A DNA stretch of 52,702 nt from positions 1 to 52,702 of the forward strand of contig CAMMHE010000007.1 of the NCBI GenBank assembly GCA_946496575.1. The letters are read 5' to 3'. The notes beneath the pieces are model-generated. The model did no database searches, had not been told where the DNA came from, and saw nothing but the letters and a program-made list of their open reading frames with translations. Each line of letters starts with the position of its first letter. The first letter of the stretch is position 1. Source of the DNA: an uncultured Clostridium sp. (lineage in GTDB: Bacteria > Bacillota > Clostridia > TANB77 > CAG-508). This document shows positions 1-7,377 of the stretch, piece after piece. The position numbers were made by a program, and so were the translations under genes.

Positions 1-424
1 AATCAAAAGACCAGAAAATATTATTTTTATATTCTTGTATTTTTTCATATTCATTAGGAGAGCCTATCGTATCAAATACTTCATTACAAGTAGTTGGTGG
101 AATAATAAATATTATATTATCGTATATTTCTTTATTATTTTTTCCCCACCAGTCTGGACTATGATTTATCAATTCTTCGAATTCTTGCGAGGTCATAACA
201 TAAGTTGGTATATCAAAATCAAATTTATTTTTTATCATTACTTGTATATCATTTTTAATTGTGTTTTTATCTTCAATATCACTTTCAAAAACAACATTAC
301 CACTATTTAGATAAGTTGTTACTTCTTTATATCCTAAAGTAGTAAATTCTTTTTTTAAATCACTCATTGCAATTTTGTTTTTTCCACTTATATTTATTCC
401 TCTCAATAATGCTATATATTTCAC
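1..424 (-). CDS. DUF1697 family protein (3' end outside the window)
   Basis: Reading the minus strand from 424 gives an open frame to the window edge that starts MKYIALLRGINISGKNKI, the usual opening of DUF1697 proteins (LLRGINVGGKN), followed by a segment with TYLNSGNVVF, also typical. The start is GTG (CAC at 422-424), chosen because AAGGAG lies a normal distance upstream and no ATG fits. About 141 codons are visible with no stop, against a family length near 180, so only the C-terminus is missing. The biochemical function of DUF1697 is not established. It is probably the promoter-distal gene of a small run with the alkyltransferase-like gene just upstream. Confidence 0.85.
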   Translation of the reverse strand, partial: MKYIALLRGINISGKNKIAMSDLKKEFTTLGYKEVTTYLNSGNVVFESDIEDKNTIKNDIQVMIKNKFDFDIPTYVMTSQEFEELINHSPDWWGKNNKEIYDNIIFIIPPTTCNEVFDTIGSPNEYEKIQEYKNNIFWSFD

Positions 425-446
425 AATATTACTCTCCTTCAAATTA

Positions 447-923
447 TTATAATTCTACTAAATTTTTTTCAAAATCTTTAACATAGTATTTTATATTTTT
501 TGTACCTTTTGTAATTATAGTATGTCCTTCATCTTCAAGTAATCTTTTTTGCAATTCTACTGCTTCGGGATATTTAACATTTAATTCTCCATCTGATTTT
601 AAAGTTCTCCAATATGGTGTAATATCTTCATTTCTTTGGAAACTCGCCCAAGCTACTATATTTACAAATATTCCTGCTGTCATTGGGTCTGTAAAATCTG
701 CATTATTTTGTTTTGCCAAGTATTCTCTCATTTGACTTACTGTTATTAATTTTCCTTTTGGTACTTTTTTCATTAACTCATCATAATAAATTGGTGGTGC
801 AAAAAACATTTTAGTTCCACCATATTTTTTTATTGTTTTTTCATCTTGAACAATTTGTATTTTAGGCATATCTTTATTATTCTTCATCATTGCATTAAAA
901 TCTTTTTTACTTTCACTAGACAT
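447..923 (-). CDS. MGMT-family alkyltransferase-like DNA-binding protein
   Basis: The C-terminal half resembles the DNA-binding domain of O6-alkylguanine-DNA alkyltransferases and the related ATL proteins: KVPKGKLITVSQMREYLAKQ, then a PYWR motif, then ELQKRLLEDEGHTI. The usual active-site PCHR is replaced by TPYWR, so no methyl-acceptor cysteine is seen. By family knowledge such proteins bind alkylated DNA and signal to repair rather than demethylate it. The frame is open further upstream (to 971), but the extra 16 residues look unlike protein and lack a ribosome site. The ATG at 921-923 has AGGAG upstream, so it is preferred, giving 158 residues. Confidence is moderate because only the domain-level match is clear. 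Confidence 0.7.
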   Translation of the reverse strand: MSSESKKDFNAMMKNNKDMPKIQIVQDEKTIKKYGGTKMFFAPPIYYDELMKKVPKGKLITVSQMREYLAKQNNADFTDPMTAGIFVNIVAWASFQRNEDITPYWRTLKSDGELNVKYPEAVELQKRLLEDEGHTIITKGTKNIKYYVKDFEKNLVEL

Positions 924-951
924 ATTGTTACATCTCCTATTTGAACAAAAA

Positions 952-1137
952 TTACCATTTGAAGATAGCATTAACTACAAAATATAATATTAATAATACA
1001 ACTATACTAGCAACACTACCAGCAATTATCAAATAATAGATTAGATCATTAAGTTTGTTTCCTAGTTCCTCTTGCGATAACCCTGCTGCTTTTCTTAACT
1101 TAATTAGTTTTTCGTTTTCGTACTGGAATGTTGACAC
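952..1137 (-). pseudogene. XRE-type HTH joined directly to a membrane helix (internal deletion remnant)
   Basis: The 61 codons read EKLIKLRKAAGLSQEELGNK, the first two helices of an XRE/Cro HTH, and then pass directly into a hydrophobic helix (about residues 32-58). In intact relatives a complete HTH of about 60 residues and a linker precede such a C-terminal helix, so about 100 residues seem to be missing, including the recognition helix. The start would be GTG with no visible ribosome site, and the first eight residues are not typical of the family. It slightly overlaps the longest reading of the next gene. A real mini-protein cannot be excluded, but a deletion remnant is the simpler view. 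Confidence 0.5.
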
Positions 1138-1173
1138 GTAAAGCTAACATTTTATAAAAATTGTAATTTTTAG

Positions 1174-1683
1174 TTATTTATTATTCTTTTTCCACTTTCT
1201 AATTTTACCTCTAAAATTTTTAAAATTAGCAATAGTGTTTAAATGAATTAATCTACATATACTAAACTCCTTACCATTCGTTTTAGCCCAATTCCTTTTC
1301 CCATCTTCAAATAATTCTTCATCAGATAAATTATTTATTAAATCTACTATGCTTTCCATTTTTTGATTAAAGGTGTTTATTAATTCATTTAAGGAATAAT
1401 TATTGTATTTATCATAAAAACTTTGATATAGCCAACCTAAATCATTCCACTTCCATTCTGTTGCAACTGATGTTTCTTGTATTCCTTTTTGTTCCTCATC
1501 TTCCCAAGCTAAAACTAAATCCATCCATCCTATACAAAATGCTAACATCTGAAAAGGGTTATATTCTATTTCTTCATAAATCTTATTCATAGATGTTTCT
1601 TCTATATCAGAATATTCTTTTATAAATGAATTTGCATAATTTTTAATTGTTTCTATTAATTCTAATTTATTATTATATTTCAT
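1174..1683 (-). CDS. ClbS/DfsB (DUF1706) family four-helix bundle protein
   Basis: The 169-residue product matches the ClbS/DfsB layout: MKYNNKLELIETIKNYAN at the start, a central AFCIGWMDLVLAWEDEE segment, a conserved KWNDLGWLYQSFY block and a C-terminal LIHLNTIANFKNFRGKIRKW. These proteins belong to the DinB-like four-helix bundle fold. ClbS is known to protect against colibactin, but most members are uncharacterised, and nothing here indicates a toxin partner. AAAGG stands before the ATG. The gene lies 18 bases downstream of the damaged gene at 1702 and reads in the same direction. Confidence 0.75.
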   Translation of the reverse strand: MKYNNKLELIETIKNYANSFIKEYSDIEETSMNKIYEEIEYNPFQMLAFCIGWMDLVLAWEDEEQKGIQETSVATEWKWNDLGWLYQSFYDKYNNYSLNELINTFNQKMESIVDLINNLSDEELFEDGKRNWAKTNGKEFSICRLIHLNTIANFKNFRGKIRKWKKNNK

Positions 1684-1701
1684 AATTTTTATACCTTTCT
1701 A

Positions 1702-2071
1702 TTACTTATTCAACTCTTTTTCTAAATCTCTCATATATCTCTTTTGTTGACTCTTTAAATAAGGTTTTGTCAATAATTCCATAATAAAACTATCTACTTC
1801 TATTTCTTCCGTAAAGTCCAGTTCTATACTACCATTTTCAAGTTCTCTAAATATACCTATCCATTTTCCTTTTAAATTAGCATTTTCTAAATTAAATTTA
1901 TACTCTAATAATATCCCACAATACTTATATTCATAAGTCCATTTTTTGCCACCGTTATTCCATATTTGTTCCATATCATAAAATTTTGTTATTTCATCAA
2001 CAATATCATAAAAAATATTAACTTTATCAATTCCCACTAATTCTTCAAGTTCTTTTTTTTATATTTTCCAT
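1702..2071 (-). pseudogene. Hypothetical protein, probably frameshifted at an A8 tract
   Basis: An uninterrupted frame runs from a GTG at 2037 (111 codons), but it has no good ribosome site. An ATG at 2069-2071 with AGAGGA upstream begins MENIKK and then falls out of frame at a run of eight A (T at 2053-2060 on the plus strand). With seven A the product would start MENIKKELEELVGIDKVN and flow into the long frame, which reads like a natural N-terminus. I therefore propose a one-base insertion, a sequencing slip, or slippage on the homopolymer. The body contains WTYEYKYCGILLEYKF and ends in a charged helix. I do not recognise the family. Confidence 0.55.
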
Positions 2072-2103
2072 AACTAAATCCTCTCTACAAATTACTATCT
2101 CCA

Positions 2104-2322
2104 TTATAATATCATAAAAAGAAAAATTACTCTATACTTTCGTATAAAGTAATTTAAGAATTGTAAGTTGTTTTTAACTATCAAAACTTGTTCTTGTGTA
2201 AAATTAGCAACATCTAATTGCAAATTTAAAAATCTTTCTTTATACTCATTTGATAAATCTAATCCGTTTTCACTTCTAGTTGTAGCAATTACACAATCAC
2301 CATTTTTTAGTATAGATAATAA
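2104..2322 (-). pseudogene. Unidentified protein fragment without a start
   Basis: A 72-codon frame opens directly after a stop and has no start codon, yet it reads like real protein: KNGDCVIATTRSENGLDLS, then NEYKERFLNLQLDVANF and a helical end. It follows the reverse-transcriptase fragment on the same strand. I do not recognise the family. The lack of a start and its position among other fragments make it a remnant. Confidence 0.4.
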
Positions 2323-2328
2323 TCATTA

Positions 2329-2473
2329 TCAATTATTAAATAACTTTACACTATTTTCTCTATTTTCTACCCAAGTTTCAATTTCTTTTTTATCTTCTTG
2401 CTTTTTTATGAGCCTTTAATATATTATCAAATGATACTACTTTATCATAAACATTTATAATTGTTTTAGTCAA
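2329..2473 (-). pseudogene. Reverse transcriptase N-terminal fragment (DGR-like), frameshifted
   Basis: From a TTG at 2473 the minus strand reads KTIINVYDKVVSFDNILKAH followed by KKAR, which matches the N-terminus of reverse transcriptases of the diversity-generating-retroelement type (NLYEKI..FDNL..A..KAR). A stop and a frame change follow at once, and another frame continues KKEIETWVENRENSVKL before ending. The polymerase core (YADD region) is absent. It lies immediately after the Avd-like fragment, the gene order known for diversity-generating retroelements. The match rests on a short region, so confidence is moderate. Confidence 0.5.
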
Positions 2474-2600
2474 CTCCAAGGGATTTTATCAGTCCTCCTA
2501 ATATTTTTCCGATTTCTGCTAACAATTCATTACTATATTTATATTTTTTCATGTCTATCCATTGATTATTGTACAAAACATATTTTAACATTTCATACAT
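2466..2600 (-). pseudogene. Avd-like (DGR accessory four-helix bundle) C-terminal fragment
   Basis: The 44 codons from 2600 include SNELLAEIGKILGGLIKSLG. Avd and related four-helix-bundle proteins end in a very similar EIG(K/R)MLGGWIKS. An intact Avd has about 110-120 residues, so roughly the last third remains. In diversity-generating retroelements avd stands just before the reverse transcriptase gene, as here. The open frame begins with an in-frame ATG, but it is not preceded by a clear ribosome site. Confidence 0.5.
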
Positions 2601-2603
2601 AAT

Positions 2604-2921
2604 TCAGATACTGGTATATAGACAAATTCGTTGGTACCCCATATTACAGATTGAAATCAAATCCAGATATAGATACATTTTCATTATACCATATTTTATA
2701 AAGTAGACAGTCTTAATTTTATGCAAGTTTTTACTGCCACTTTTGAGATGTCGTTGCAAGTTTTTAAAATTAAAAATAATATCTACCTGTTTATCTTGGT
2801 ATATCTCTATTCTATTAATAATTACTTTCATAATTTCTGGCGTTGGTTTTTCTAACTTTAGAAATTCTTTTACTATTCTTTTAATTTTTTCACTATCATC
2901 TTGTGAAGCATCATTTTTCAT
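2604..2921 (-). pseudogene. Large serine recombinase C-terminal fragment
   Basis: The frame begins MKNDASQDDSEKIKRIVKEF and continues LKLEKPTPEIMKVIINRIEI and then a KQVDIIFNF motif. This is the C-terminal signature of large serine recombinases of integrative elements in Clostridia (IDRIEV.EDK.V.I.FNF). The catalytic domain and zinc-ribbon are missing, so only the last 70 or so codons remain. Past about 2710 the reading no longer resembles the family. It marks an element that once sat here, together with the neighbouring fragments. Confidence 0.6.
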
Positions 2922-3035
2922 ATTTTTTAATTTAATGTATTATAATCATATTTAGTTCTATTGGCTTTAATATTAAGTTCTATCTTTTCACTATCAATAT
3001 TTTCAAATAGATTTCTTATCTATTGTAAATTAGGT
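2922..3035 (-). other. Degenerate coding remnant between recombinase fragment and terminator
   Basis: On the minus strand there is a short protein-like stretch, IRNLFENIDSEKIELNIKAN, ending NTLN before a stop, preceded by an in-frame stop. It has no start codon and no recognised family. I read it as one more piece of the decayed mobile region. Confidence 0.3.
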
Positions 3036-3073
3036 CAAAAAAATAAACCCTAAAATTTTTGTTTTTAGGATTT
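3036..3073 (-). terminator. Rho-independent terminator after the Fic gene
   Basis: On the minus strand an 11-base stem (AAATCCTAAAA / TTTTAGGGTTT, one G-T pair) with a 7-8-base loop is followed by a run of seven T after one A. It lies about 90 bases past the Fic stop. Confidence 0.75.
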
Positions 3074-3164
3074 ATCTAATATGTGAAACATTTTAAAATT
3101 ATTTGTATTTTAATTCATTTTGTTGCAACAATTAATTGCTATTTCATTGCTTTTTGTATTTTTT

Positions 3165-4097
3165 CTATATACTCATATAACATTTTTCTTTAATAAATTT
3201 CTTTATTTCTTTTTCATCTTTTCCTTCATAATAAGCAATAAGTAAATCTTTAAATTCTTCTGTTAATTCTGCTGGAATTGATATTATTCCTTTTCCTTTA
3301 GAAATCAAATAATGATTGCTATATATAACTGCAGTTCTTTTATTGCCATCAATAAATGCCTGTTTTTTCATTGTATATAATAATAACTCTATTGCTCTGT
3401 CTATATCTTCCATTTTCTTATTGAATATTTCTTCTAATTCTTCTTTTATTACACTTTCAATTGGAAGATCAGGAGTCCATTTTGTTCCTCCAATTGTTAC
3501 TGGCGTATTTCTAATTTTTCCTGCAGAATAGTAAAATCCTTCTTCAACTATTTTATTTATTTGGCATAATAAAGCAAAATTTGTATTACTTAAAATTACA
3601 TTTTTATTAAGTATAAATTCCCAAGCATGTTTTAAATTAACAATTTTCAAAACATCTTCTGATGTCATATTATTTACTTTTCCCCCTTCAATAATGCTTT
3701 CTGTATCTGCAAATGTAGTTGCAACACCTTCTAATATAGCTTGTTTATAAATTGTATCTACTAAATGTCTTTTAGCAAAATCTATATTTTGTTCAACATT
3801 TTCAGTAAGTTCTTCTTCATTATAATTTAAACTTTTTAGCTGTTTTGTTATATCTCTGATTTGTTTTTTTAATTGTTTTGCTTTTATACTATTGTTTAGA
3901 ATTAAATTATATAAATCTTCAGAATACTCTCCAACATATTTAGTTAAAGCTACTCCTTCTTCTCTATAATGTACATATATATATTTATTACTATCGTTTT
4001 CTCTTATTTCCACAGAACCATAAGCTAATGAACTTAATTGCTTTTCTAATAATTGTTTACTTTGAAGAAGATTCATTATTTCAATTTTTTCTTCCAT
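3165..4097 (-). CDS. Fic/DOC family protein with a degenerate Fic motif
   Basis: The Fic core is at about residues 245-262: KKQAFIDGNKRTAVIYSNHY. Canonical Fic motifs are HxFx(D/E)GNxxR. Here D, G, N and R are kept but the catalytic His is Gln, so AMP transfer by the usual mechanism is doubtful. Upstream, around residues 130-138, TESIIEGG resembles the IEG inhibitory-helix region of Fic proteins. The N-terminal 90 residues are helical and charged. The start has a very strong AAAGGAGGT. The gene stands alone with its own promoter, operator-like repeats and terminator. No antitoxin gene is adjacent. Possible roles are a regulator or a Fic enzyme with altered chemistry. Confidence 0.8.
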   Translation of the reverse strand: MEEKIEIMNLLQSKQLLEKQLSSLAYGSVEIRENDSNKYIYVHYREEGVALTKYVGEYSEDLYNLILNNSIKAKQLKKQIRDITKQLKSLNYNEEELTENVEQNIDFAKRHLVDTIYKQAILEGVATTFADTESIIEGGKVNNMTSEDVLKIVNLKHAWEFILNKNVILSNTNFALLCQINKIVEEGFYYSAGKIRNTPVTIGGTKWTPDLPIESVIKEELEEIFNKKMEDIDRAIELLLYTMKKQAFIDGNKRTAVIYSNHYLISKGKGIISIPAELTEEFKDLLIAYYEGKDEKEIKKFIKEKCYMSI

Positions 4098-4116
4098 GTT
4101 TTTACCTCCTTTTAAA

Positions 4117-4193
4117 ATGTGAAACTTTTTTATATTTTTTGTTAATTTTGTTTCACATTTATATTATACCACAAAATTTAAAAAATATGAAAC
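4117..4193 (-). promoter_or_regulatory. Fic gene promoter with ATGTGAAAC operator-like repeats
   Basis: The minus strand has TATAAT (4163-4168) preceded by TGTGG as an extended -10, and a TTCATA -35-like box 17 bases further up (4186-4191). Downstream, a perfect 9-base inverted repeat, ATGTGAAAC (4117-4125) and GTTTCACAT (4150-4158), flanks the start of the transcript. A third copy with one mismatch (TATGAAAC, 4186-4193) overlaps the -35. A fourth ATGTGAAAC lies at 3081-3089, beyond the gene's 3' end. The arrangement suggests binding of a dimeric repressor, possibly autoregulation; the regulator is unknown. Confidence 0.55.
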
Positions 4194-4263
4194 TTTATAT
4201 GCAGGAATTGGTAAATTATATGTATAAACTTTAAATTATTTTTTCTTAATTTTGTTTAGTGTA

Positions 4264-4443
4264 CTATACAAAACATTTATGTAAGAGTATCAATATTCTT
4301 CTATATTCTGTTTCACTTTCTGTTCGTTCATAATTGTGGATTTGGTTAAGCATTTGAGAAAGTATTCTAGAAGGCGTACTTTTTGTACGTTGACCAGAAA
4401 TCTTTTGAAGAACAACAACGCCAAAACACAATTGTGGACGAGT
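4264..4443 (-). pseudogene. Unidentified coding remnant (no start codon)
   Basis: In the otherwise gene-free stretch 4200-4488 the minus strand holds 60 codons between two stops that read like protein, including LQKISGQRTKSTPSRILSQM and NYERTESETEYRRILILLHK. There is no start codon at its beginning and no ribosome site. I do not recognise the family. The rest of this stretch shows only a short CGTAC/GTACG inverted repeat. Confidence 0.3.
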
Positions 4444-4488
4444 CTATGTAAAAACTGGTGTTAACAACAACACACATGATGATATTGT

Positions 4489-5007
4489 CTATAATTCTAT
4501 TTTTTTATTAAATTTATGCTTATACCATTTATTAAGTTGTCTCCTATTTTTAAATATATGTATCTTATTGCTATCTATAGTATTTATTTTAGATAATATT
4601 TCATTTCTTTTGTTTTTTCTCCAATTCACTACAAGCCAAAAGAATTTCCAGTTCATTCTTTCATTACATCCAGGTATTTCTTTTTTCTCTTTACCGTGAT
4701 TTTTAATAAATCTGCCCAATACCCCTTTTACTTGAGCTATAGTTGAATAATCTAAATAGACAATAAAATCTGCTTTATCAAGACGATATTGCAATGTAGA
4801 ATGGTATGTCCCATCTATAATCCATTTATCTTCGTCAGCTTTTTCAATAATTATTCTATCTCTTTCCCTTTTATCTCTAATTTGCCAATTATCCAAATGA
4901 TGTATACCATCGATATGATAAACAGGTAAATTAAGTTGTTTGCCTAAATTCTCTGCAAGTGTTGTTTTTCCAGTTCCACTACCACCAATTATACATATTT
5001 TTTTCAT
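4489..5007 (-). CDS. FlaR-like P-loop nucleotide kinase
   Basis: The 172 residues begin with a Walker A, CIIGGSGTGKTTLAENLGKQ, followed by LPVYHIDGIHHLDNW and DKWIIDGTYHSTLQYRL. These are hallmarks of the adenylate-kinase-related proteins annotated as 'DNA topology modulation protein FlaR'. By homology it is a small-molecule or nucleotide kinase; its substrate is not established. The length is normal for the family. GGGAGAG precedes the ATG. The yccF-like gene lies 60 bases upstream on the same strand. Confidence 0.8.
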   Translation of the reverse strand: MKKICIIGGSGTGKTTLAENLGKQLNLPVYHIDGIHHLDNWQIRDKRERDRIIIEKADEDKWIIDGTYHSTLQYRLDKADFIVYLDYSTIAQVKGVLGRFIKNHGKEKKEIPGCNERMNWKFFWLVVNWRKNKRNEILSKINTIDSNKIHIFKNRRQLNKWYKHKFNKKIEL

Positions 5008-5065
5008 ATAATCTCTCCCATAAAAGTTAATACTTAATGTCTTGTAATCTATAATTCCACTCTAG

Positions 5066-5239
5066 TTATACTATTCTTGCTCCAAAAGGTGCTAAAGAAA
5101 GTTTTGCAATCTTAAAGAATTGAAGTCCGAATGGTATTCCAACAATAGTTATACACCAGATTACTCCAGATAATATCCAAGAAAGCCCACTAAAAATACC
5201 TCCAAAGATAAACCATAAAATATTTCCTAAAAAGCTCAT
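5066..5239 (-). CDS. YccF-domain small membrane protein (single domain)
   Basis: A 57-residue reading starts MSFLGNILWFIFGGIFSGLS and ends ITIVGIPFGLQFFKIAKLSL plus a short PFGARIV tail. This is the YccF domain (GIPFG(L/K) after two hydrophobic segments). Many YccF proteins carry two copies or about 120 residues, so this is a one-domain form. AAAGGAG precedes the ATG. It is an inner-membrane protein of unknown role. A short truncated copy of a longer gene is possible, but nothing resembling a second domain follows. Confidence 0.75.
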   Translation of the reverse strand: MSFLGNILWFIFGGIFSGLSWILSGVIWCITIVGIPFGLQFFKIAKLSLAPFGARIV

Positions 5240-5337
5240 AATTTATTCTCCTTTTAAATATATATTTTTTTAACTTATTACTTCCAATTTCGAAACTCCC
5301 ATGCTTTCTTAATTTTATTTTTTTTTAATAACCCTCG

Positions 5338-6000
5338 TTAAATACTTATTTCAGCAAAAAAGAATTGATTTTTATTTAATTTATTAATATATTCATAATC
5401 ATCTATATGCATTAAATATATATTTACTCCAGTATTTTTTATATTTATTAATTTTTGTATAATATCTTCAAATTTAATATGAACTCCACCATTTTTTGAA
5501 ACTTCTATATATAACTCATTTATATTAGTCATATGTTCCAAAAAAGGCTCTATTGTTTTAGTATCTCCTGTGTATATTATTTTTTTATCTTTAACTGTCA
5601 TTTTAAAACCATAGCAATCTAATTCTTTAACATGTTCAGTTTTTATAAATTGTATATTCTCTGTTTCTTCTATTATGATATATGCTTCTTTTGCGGTTCC
5701 TGTTATGTTAAGGTATTTTTTTATATTTTTACATTTACTAATAACTATTGTTTTCTTACCATATACAAACCATAAATATAAAATTAGCTGACTTAAAGAA
5801 CCACAATGGTCATTGTGTAAATGTGTAATAATCACTTTAACAGATTTATATTTATTAAAATCTATATTTTCTTTCAATTTTTCAAATACTGTAAATCCAC
5901 AATCTATTATTATAATATCATTATCAATCTCTATATATGCAGAATTATTATTGTCTCCAAATCCTGAATCTCTCCCAATAAAATTTAAAATACTTTTCAT
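5338..6000 (-). CDS. Metallo-beta-lactamase fold hydrolase
   Basis: The metal-binding motif is VIITHLHNDHCGSLSQL at about residues 60-76, preceded by IIIIDCGFT, the usual beta-strand Asp of the fold. A later GDTKT supplies the third-site Asp, and LMHIDD near the C-terminus the last His. The length (220) suits a small MBL-fold enzyme of the RNase Z/ribonuclease-like or lactonase type, but the substrate is not predictable. The frame is open from 6018, but the ATG at 6000 has AAAGGA nine bases upstream while the earlier ATG has none, so 6000 is chosen. Confidence 0.8.
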   Translation of the reverse strand: MKSILNFIGRDSGFGDNNNSAYIEIDNDIIIIDCGFTVFEKLKENIDFNKYKSVKVIITHLHNDHCGSLSQLILYLWFVYGKKTIVISKCKNIKKYLNITGTAKEAYIIIEETENIQFIKTEHVKELDCYGFKMTVKDKKIIYTGDTKTIEPFLEHMTNINELYIEVSKNGGVHIKFEDIIQKLINIKNTGVNIYLMHIDDYEYINKLNKNQFFFAEISI

Positions 6001-6031
6001 TTTTAAAATTCCTTTCATTATTAAATTATTA

Positions 6032-6084
6032 AAGCCAAGCGACCATGATTTTAGACAAAATCATGGTCGTGGCAAATGTGGCTT
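6032..6084 (-). terminator. Long inverted repeat after the nucleotidyltransferase gene
   Basis: A perfect 13-base stem (CGACCATGATTTT at 6040-6052, AAAATCATGGTCG at 6057-6069) has a 4-base loop, with outer arms AAGCCA/TGGCTT. It stands six bases past the stop of the gene at 6091. There is no clean T-run, so termination or RNA stabilisation is inferred. Its composition resembles the foreign gene, so it probably arrived with it. Confidence 0.5.
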
Positions 6085-6090
6085 ATAAAT

Positions 6091-6714
6091 TTAAATTTTT
6101 AATGGCATCCAAGATGAACTTTGGGAGTCCATCTGGAATTTCCTTAAAATTTCAATATGCCGTACACCTGTTTTTTGAAGATATTCCATAGCAAGGTCGA
6201 ACTTATGCATTCGGCGAGGCTGCCACTGGATCATCATCCCGTACAAAATCAAGTCAGCTTCTATTGGACTTAATGGTATTATTCCTTTTACATATTCAAT
6301 GTGTTCTTTCCGTAACTCATAACAATACTTTGTATCATATGTTGTTACGGTGAAACCACTGATTATGTCAATGTCAACACCGTCCAACTTTCCAGTCCTA
6401 AAAAATTTAGATCTAAAAAACTCTCCCTTGCCGTTGTCGTTTCCTTCCTGAAGTATTCCACCCATTTTCACAAAAATGCGGATGAATTCTTCTATTGATT
6501 CTTCTCCCACCATAATATCAAAATCATGGAATTCATCAACTAGACCTCTGAAATAGAAGGAAGAGGAACAGATCAACGCCCATATTACTTTGGCTTCCTC
6601 TGCCATCCTTTCTATAAGCCGCAATAGTACATCTTTTTTACGTGCCATTTCATTCTCCGTATAAAAGGATAATAAATTTGCAGCTTGTTTTAGAGTTGGT
6701 GTACCTGCAGTCAT
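6091..6714 (-). CDS. Nucleotidyltransferase-fold protein, compositionally foreign
   Basis: The centre reads ICSSSFYFRGLVDEFHDFDI, with the D-x-D pattern (HDFDIMV) of the nucleotidyltransferase fold, and a further LDGVDIDIISG that could supply the third acidic residue. Length is 207. AGGAGG with good spacing supports the ATG at 6714. Its composition is visibly richer in G and C than that of its neighbours, and it uses codons such as CGG (codons 32, 135 and 185), CGC and TGC. That, and its own inverted repeat at the 3' end, point to recent horizontal transfer. Substrate is unknown; drug-modifying and tRNA-type enzymes share this fold. Confidence 0.6.
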   Translation of the reverse strand: MTAGTPTLKQAANLLSFYTENEMARKKDVLLRLIERMAEEAKVIWALICSSSFYFRGLVDEFHDFDIMVGEESIEEFIRIFVKMGGILQEGNDNGKGEFFRSKFFRTGKLDGVDIDIISGFTVTTYDTKYCYELRKEHIEYVKGIIPLSPIEADLILYGMMIQWQPRRMHKFDLAMEYLQKTGVRHIEILRKFQMDSQSSSWMPLKI

Positions 6715-6801
6715 ATACTAGCCTCCTATCTTATAAATTAACTATATTATATCATTTTTTTACAATTTTTTCAATGAAATTCATATATAAATATTTTGTC
6801 C

Positions 6802-7314
6802 TCATTTTAATTCTAAACATTTTTTATAATCTTCTCTTGTAAAATCTATTGTAGGTATAATTTCTTTGTTATTAATCATTTCTTGAAATTCATCTATAGT
6901 AACCCATTTAGAATCTACTACTTCTCCATCTGTAAAATGCAGATCTTTAATTTCTAAATTTTTTTTAAATAACCATATATCTTTAAAATCTTTTGCATTA
7001 TCATCTCTTAAAGTTTTATAAAAAATAGCATCTGACTCATTAAAAATAATTCCTAATTCTTCTCTTATTTCTCTTAATATTGATTGTAAGCTATTTTCAC
7101 CTTTTATACAAGATCCCCCTGTGTTTTCCCACATACTTGGATACTTATTCTTAAATTTTGAACGTTTACTTAATAATATTTCTCCTTTAAAATTTATTAT
7201 AATAGCTTCTACTACCAAATGATATTCTCCTTCTTTTAATTTTTCAGCACTATGTCTATCAATTACTTTTCCTGTACATTTTCTATTAATATCATATATA
7301 TCCCATAATTCCAT
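6802..7314 (-). CDS. NUDIX hydrolase
   Basis: A complete Nudix box is present, GGSCIKG followed by E, seven residues, then REIREELGI. The N-terminus (LWDIYDINRKCTGKVIDR) and PSMWENTGGS resemble the subgroup related to isopentenyl-diphosphate isomerase and Nudix proteins that act on nucleoside diphosphates. Length is 170, normal. AAGGAG precedes the ATG. Substrate not predictable; likely a housekeeping or sanitising pyrophosphatase. The gene downstream on the same strand is foreign, so no operon is inferred. Confidence 0.8.
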   Translation of the reverse strand: MELWDIYDINRKCTGKVIDRHSAEKLKEGEYHLVVEAIIINFKGEILLSKRSKFKNKYPSMWENTGGSCIKGENSLQSILREIREELGIIFNESDAIFYKTLRDDNAKDFKDIWLFKKNLEIKDLHFTDGEVVDSKWVTIDEFQEMINNKEIIPTIDFTREDYKKCLELK

Positions 7315-7377
7315 TGCTATTTACTCCTTATTTTTTGATTTTTTATTTTAATATAAGTTGAATTAATATTGTCAATT

